A DNA stretch of 8,353 bases from SIG455 sp045659025 (GTDB taxonomy: Bacteria; Bacillota; Clostridia; UMGS1810). Position numbers and translations under genes: made by a program. The stretch spans positions 1 through 8,353 of the forward strand of contig JAZOWA010000004.1 in assembly GCA_045659025.1 (NCBI GenBank), read 5' to 3'. Of this stretch, positions 5,834 to 8,353 are shown one piece after another. Position 1 is the stretch's first letter. Each line of letters opens with the position of its first letter. The notes beneath the pieces were generated by a model. It was not told where the DNA came from and ran no database searches. It saw only the letters and a list, made by a program, of their open reading frames with translations.

Positions 5834-7210
5834 TTATTTGGATTTGTTCATATAATTCATAAGTTCACATATGATCTTGGCACTTTCACCTCGTGTAAGA
5901 TTAGACGTGGGATTGAAGTTGCCAAGGTTATCACCATTTATAATGCCCACTGAAGCAAGGCTATAAACACCTGCTTTGGCATATTCGGCGATTGATGCAT
6001 CATCTGCAAAAGGCGCTCTTGTATTATCTATGCTGATTATAGTGGAAATAATATTGTTACAGATAAGAGCAGCATCCTGACGGAGAATATTCTTACCCAC
6101 ACCAAACATAGTCTCTGACTGACCCTTGATAATACCCATATAATATGCAGTGTTTATATAAGGCGCATACCAGGAATCATTATCAATGTCAGCAAAATCA
6201 GTAGCAGTATCAACAGGCGGTAAGCCTACCGCATTACAAATCATCTTAACGAACTCTTCTCTGGTGACAGTGTCATTAGGATAGAATTTGCCGTCACCCC
6301 TACCCGATACTATACCCTTATCGGCAAGAGTTGTAATATAAGGCTTATACCAACCTTCAATATCGGTAAAGACGGATTTTACAACTTCCGGATTACCCAC
6401 AACTCCAGAAGTGACACCAGTATCGGAAGATTCTGTTGAATCCGAGGCAGAACCACTGCCATCATCGTATGCTTTACAGATGCCAAGCTCCACAAAAACC
6501 TTAACAATATCCTGTCTGTTCGCCAAGGGAGTACTATTAATAAATTTAGCAAAACTATTCATAGCACTCGTAAGGTCAAGTTCCTTGTTATATCTTGCCG
6601 TAAGCATATTTGCTTTATCAGATATACCCGAATCGATCTTATTTAATGAAAACCGATTCTTGTCATCCACTTTGAGAACGGGAACATTGTTGTTGGCAGC
6701 AGGAATTATGCCGAGGAAATTAGCAATAACCTTTTCAGTAATTCCGTCTTCTGCAAGCATTTTATTAAGATTTGGGCTGTCTTCGTAAACCTTTTTCATA
6801 AACGCGGAAAAAGCAACACTGAACGCAGGAGAAAGATCAGCTTCGGTTCTGTTTTTTATGATAGTGAAATACTTATTCCTCGTCTTTTCAGGGATGATTT
6901 TGAGAGCGTTTAATACAAACTCAACATCCTCTTTGGTAGTATAACTCAGGAGCTTTGCCACATAAGGAGCAAACATTCCCTCGCTTTCTTCACTATGGGT
7001 GTTTACAATACTTATTAATCCATCTATGCCACTGTCAACTATAATCATAGGGTATATAATCGTAAACAAGTTCTGTCTATCCTCAGACGAGTAATCAGAA
7101 ATCTTGTCAAAAAATGAATTCATACCCTTATTTACAGCATTGGCATTTACGGTAAAAACCGTAAATGCCAATGAAATTATAATCAACAATGATACAAATC
7201 TCTTGTTCAT
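5834..7210 (-). CDS. Secreted SLH-domain protein (three SLH repeats, helical N-terminal domain)
   Basis: Predicted exported protein (458 aa), held on the cell wall non-covalently through SLH repeats that bind secondary wall polymers. A signal peptide (1-25) has K3/R4, a hydrophobic core, and a likely cleavage after the A-N-A at 23-25. A mostly helical region of unknown function spans about 26-248. A Ser/Thr/Asp/Gly-rich linker (250-272) follows. Three SLH repeats close the protein at about 281-327, 339-385 and 400-450. The ligand-pocket motif, typically TRAE, reads TREE in repeat 1, LRQD in repeat 2 and TRGE in repeat 3, so repeat 2 looks degenerate. The ATG start is preceded by GAGGA with 6-7 bases spacing. 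The gene follows another SLH gene by 24 bases and precedes vanZ by 15. A perfect 16-bp inverted repeat covers codons 13-25. The N-terminal region matches no family I recognise. Confidence 0.92.
   Translation of the reverse strand: MNKRFVSLLIIISLAFTVFTVNANAVNKGMNSFFDKISDYSSEDRQNLFTIIYPMIIVDSGIDGLISIVNTHSEESEGMFAPYVAKLLSYTTKEDVEFVLNALKIIPEKTRNKYFTIIKNRTEADLSPAFSVAFSAFMKKVYEDSPNLNKMLAEDGITEKVIANFLGIIPAANNNVPVLKVDDKNRFSLNKIDSGISDKANMLTARYNKELDLTSAMNSFAKFINSTPLANRQDIVKVFVELGICKAYDDGSGSASDSTESSDTGVTSGVVGNPEVVKSVFTDIEGWYKPYITTLADKGIVSGRGDGKFYPNDTVTREEFVKMICNAVGLPPVDTATDFADIDNDSWYAPYINTAYYMGIIKGQSETMFGVGKNILRQDAALICNNIISTIISIDNTRAPFADDASIAEYAKAGVYSLASVGIINGDNLGNFNPTSNLTRGESAKIICELMNYMNKSK
7138..7173 (-). 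repeat. Perfect 16-bp inverted repeat inside the signal-peptide codons
   Basis: Two 16-base arms (7138-7153 and 7158-7173) are exact reverse complements around a 4-base spacer. On the minus strand the left arm is CATTGGCATTTACGGT and the loop is TTTT. It occupies nt 38-73 of the SLH gene that starts at 7210, encoding the end of the signal peptide (TVFTVNANA). In RNA it would make a very stable hairpin about 65 nt after the upstream SLH gene's stop codon. No U-tract follows it, so it is not a standard terminator. Its role is unknown: an mRNA-stability or processing element, or a brake on translation, are both possible. Confidence 0.9.
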
Positions 7211-7234
7211 ATCATTTCCTCGCTGATCATTAAA

Positions 7235-8323
7235 TTATTTAATCATGCTCTCAACGCACATTGCATTGTAGATAAGTTTAGCCACCTCTGCACGTGTGAT
7301 ATAACGTTTGGGGTGGAATTCGTTAGCACCAACGCCCTGGATAACCTTGATATCAGACATGTATTCAACATTACCCAATGCCCACTCGCCAATTGTTTCG
7401 TGATCAGTATAGTTTGACGCATCATATGTGGTCTTGTATTTCTTAGCAATTACACGGTCAACAATTGCAACTGCTTCCTCTCTGGTGATATTCTGCAAGG
7501 GTCTGTAGTTGCCGTCGGGATAACCAAGGAGAACACCACGACCTGCAAGATATGCCACACTGCTTACAGCCCAGGGGCTTACGCTATCAGAGTCTAAGAA
7601 CTTAATGAACTCGTGTGAGTCATAGTTAATGCCATCTCTCATCTGGAGATATCTTGCCATAAGAACGGCCATTTCTTCTCTGTTGATCTTGAAATCAGGT
7701 CTGTAGTTATTGGTACCTGCATCACCAGCAGCCACACCAATTGATTTCAAAACAGAGAGAGTATCTTTACTCCAGTGTTCTACTGTGTCGTCAAAGGCTA
7801 CAACCTCTTTGCCCTCGCCAACAAATTTCTCAAGCACCTCGATAGGTGTAACGATTTTGCCTGCTACAGGAACGGTTTCACTTACTTCTGTTATTACAGT
7901 GTAACCAGCATTAGAAGAACCAGTTGCGGGCTCTGCGGCGGGTTTATAGATACCTGCTTTACCAAAGATTACTTTCATCTGTTTCTTGAGCTTGTTGTTA
8001 AAGCCTTTGTTTGCTTCGTTAAGGATTTTATCAACAAATGCTTTGGTTTTATAGGTCTTGCCTCCGATGCTATACTCAGCAAGCACTTCCTCAATCTTTG
8101 TAGCAAAAGTTGAAGAGATGCTCTTCAGTTCAAAGTTGGGAGAACCATATTCTGTATCAGTAAGCACCAAATTGCCCTTGAATGCACAGAAAAGAGCAGC
8201 AATCATTTCACCAGTAACGGTGTTTTCTGCCTTAAGTGTCTCAATAGCTTCGTCAGAAACGAAATAGCTGTAGATTTCATACAAATCGTCTCTTTCAGAA
8301 GGAGTGAGTCTGAGTCCCTCTCT
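7235..8323 (-). CDS. SLH-domain protein, 5' end missing at contig end
   Basis: C-terminal 362 residues of a protein with three SLH repeats, presumably secreted and bound to wall polymer; its start and any signal peptide are not in the window. Numbering from L at 8284: a helical N-terminal region (1-113) comes first, followed by an Ala/Pro/Gly/Ser linker (about 114-127). The SLH repeats are at about 162-212, 228-280 and 292-342, with pocket motifs NREE, TREE and TRAE, all canonical. SLH2 has the classic GYPDGNYRP. The frame stays open upstream of a TTG at 8284 for 13 more biologically plausible residues (LTPSERDD...). It then enters adapter sequence at 8325, so the TTG is not a true start. The next SLH gene starts 24 bases after this stop with no terminator between, so they form one operon. 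The function beyond wall attachment is unknown. Confidence 0.88.
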   Translation of the reverse strand, partial: REGLRLTPSERDDLYEIYSYFVSDEAIETLKAENTVTGEMIAALFCAFKGNLVLTDTEYGSPNFELKSISSTFATKIEEVLAEYSIGGKTYKTKAFVDKILNEANKGFNNKLKKQMKVIFGKAGIYKPAAEPATGSSNAGYTVITEVSETVPVAGKIVTPIEVLEKFVGEGKEVVAFDDTVEHWSKDTLSVLKSIGVAAGDAGTNNYRPDFKINREEMAVLMARYLQMRDGINYDSHEFIKFLDSDSVSPWAVSSVAYLAGRGVLLGYPDGNYRPLQNITREEAVAIVDRVIAKKYKTTYDASNYTDHETIGEWALGNVEYMSDIKVIQGVGANEFHPKRYITRAEVAKLIYNAMCVESMIK

Positions 8324-8324
8324 A

Positions 8325-8353
8325 AAGTCGGATCGTAGCCATGTCGTTCTGTG
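8325..8353. other. Sequencing adapter remnant (MGI/BGI type), not genomic DNA
   Basis: These 29 bases begin AAGTCGGATCGTAGCC and continue to the window end. From memory they match, base for base, the start of a published MGI/BGISEQ library adapter. If so, the contig was extended into untrimmed adapter and genomic sequence ends at about 8324. The residues this stretch adds to the open SLH frame (about HRTTWLRSDF) are artificial. Confidence 0.88.

Noticed and set aside
7229..7243. AT-only palindrome (ATTAAAT, one base, ATTTAAT) at the stop codon between the two SLH genes
   Set aside because: The stem is seven A-T pairs only, too weak for a terminator and common by chance in AT-rich gaps.
8282..8284. 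TTG as the start of the rightmost SLH protein
   Set aside because: The frame stays open above it with plausible residues, no ribosome binding site precedes it, and no signal peptide follows it. The gene is truncated by the contig end.

Overview
The window looks like a piece of a Bacillota (Clostridia-type) chromosome. The evidence is its moderately AT-rich base composition, strong AGGAGG-like ribosome binding sites, sigma-A type promoters with 17-bp spacers, U-tract terminators, two S-layer homology (SLH) proteins and a VanZ-like protein. No genus can be named from the sequence alone. The last 29 bases match, from memory, a published MGI/BGI sequencing adapter. The right end is therefore probably a contig end from short-read (possibly metagenomic) data, and biological sequence stops at about 8324.

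Layout, left to right. (1) 1-1467, minus strand: the first 489 codons of threonyl-tRNA synthetase (thrS), cut by the left edge, with a textbook promoter just upstream and no room for a T-box leader. (2) 1601-2878, minus strand: a membrane-bound family 2 glycosyltransferase of the polysaccharide-synthase type, with a TTG start, its own promoter and two hairpins after its stop, one of them a clear terminator. (3) 3134-4510, plus strand: radA, divergent from the glycosyltransferase across a 255-bp region holding a promoter for each; its terminator stem starts inside the last radA codons. (4) 4526-5269, minus strand: a classical short-chain dehydrogenase, convergent with radA. (5) 5342-8323, minus strand: an apparent operon of a 5'-truncated SLH protein, a second SLH protein with a signal peptide, and a VanZ-family membrane protein with a TTG start, closed by a strong hairpin terminator. 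No RNA genes, CRISPR arrays, insertion sequences or att sites were recognised.

How the genes work together: thrS and radA are housekeeping genes (translation; recombination and repair). The glycosyltransferase and the SLH-SLH-VanZ operon point to cell-envelope work: making a polysaccharide and displaying wall-anchored proteins. I see no evidence of a new defence, mobile or biosynthetic system. The most notable items are a perfect 16-bp inverted repeat inside the signal-peptide codons of the second SLH gene, the probable paralogy of the two SLH proteins outside their SLH repeats, and the adapter at the contig end.
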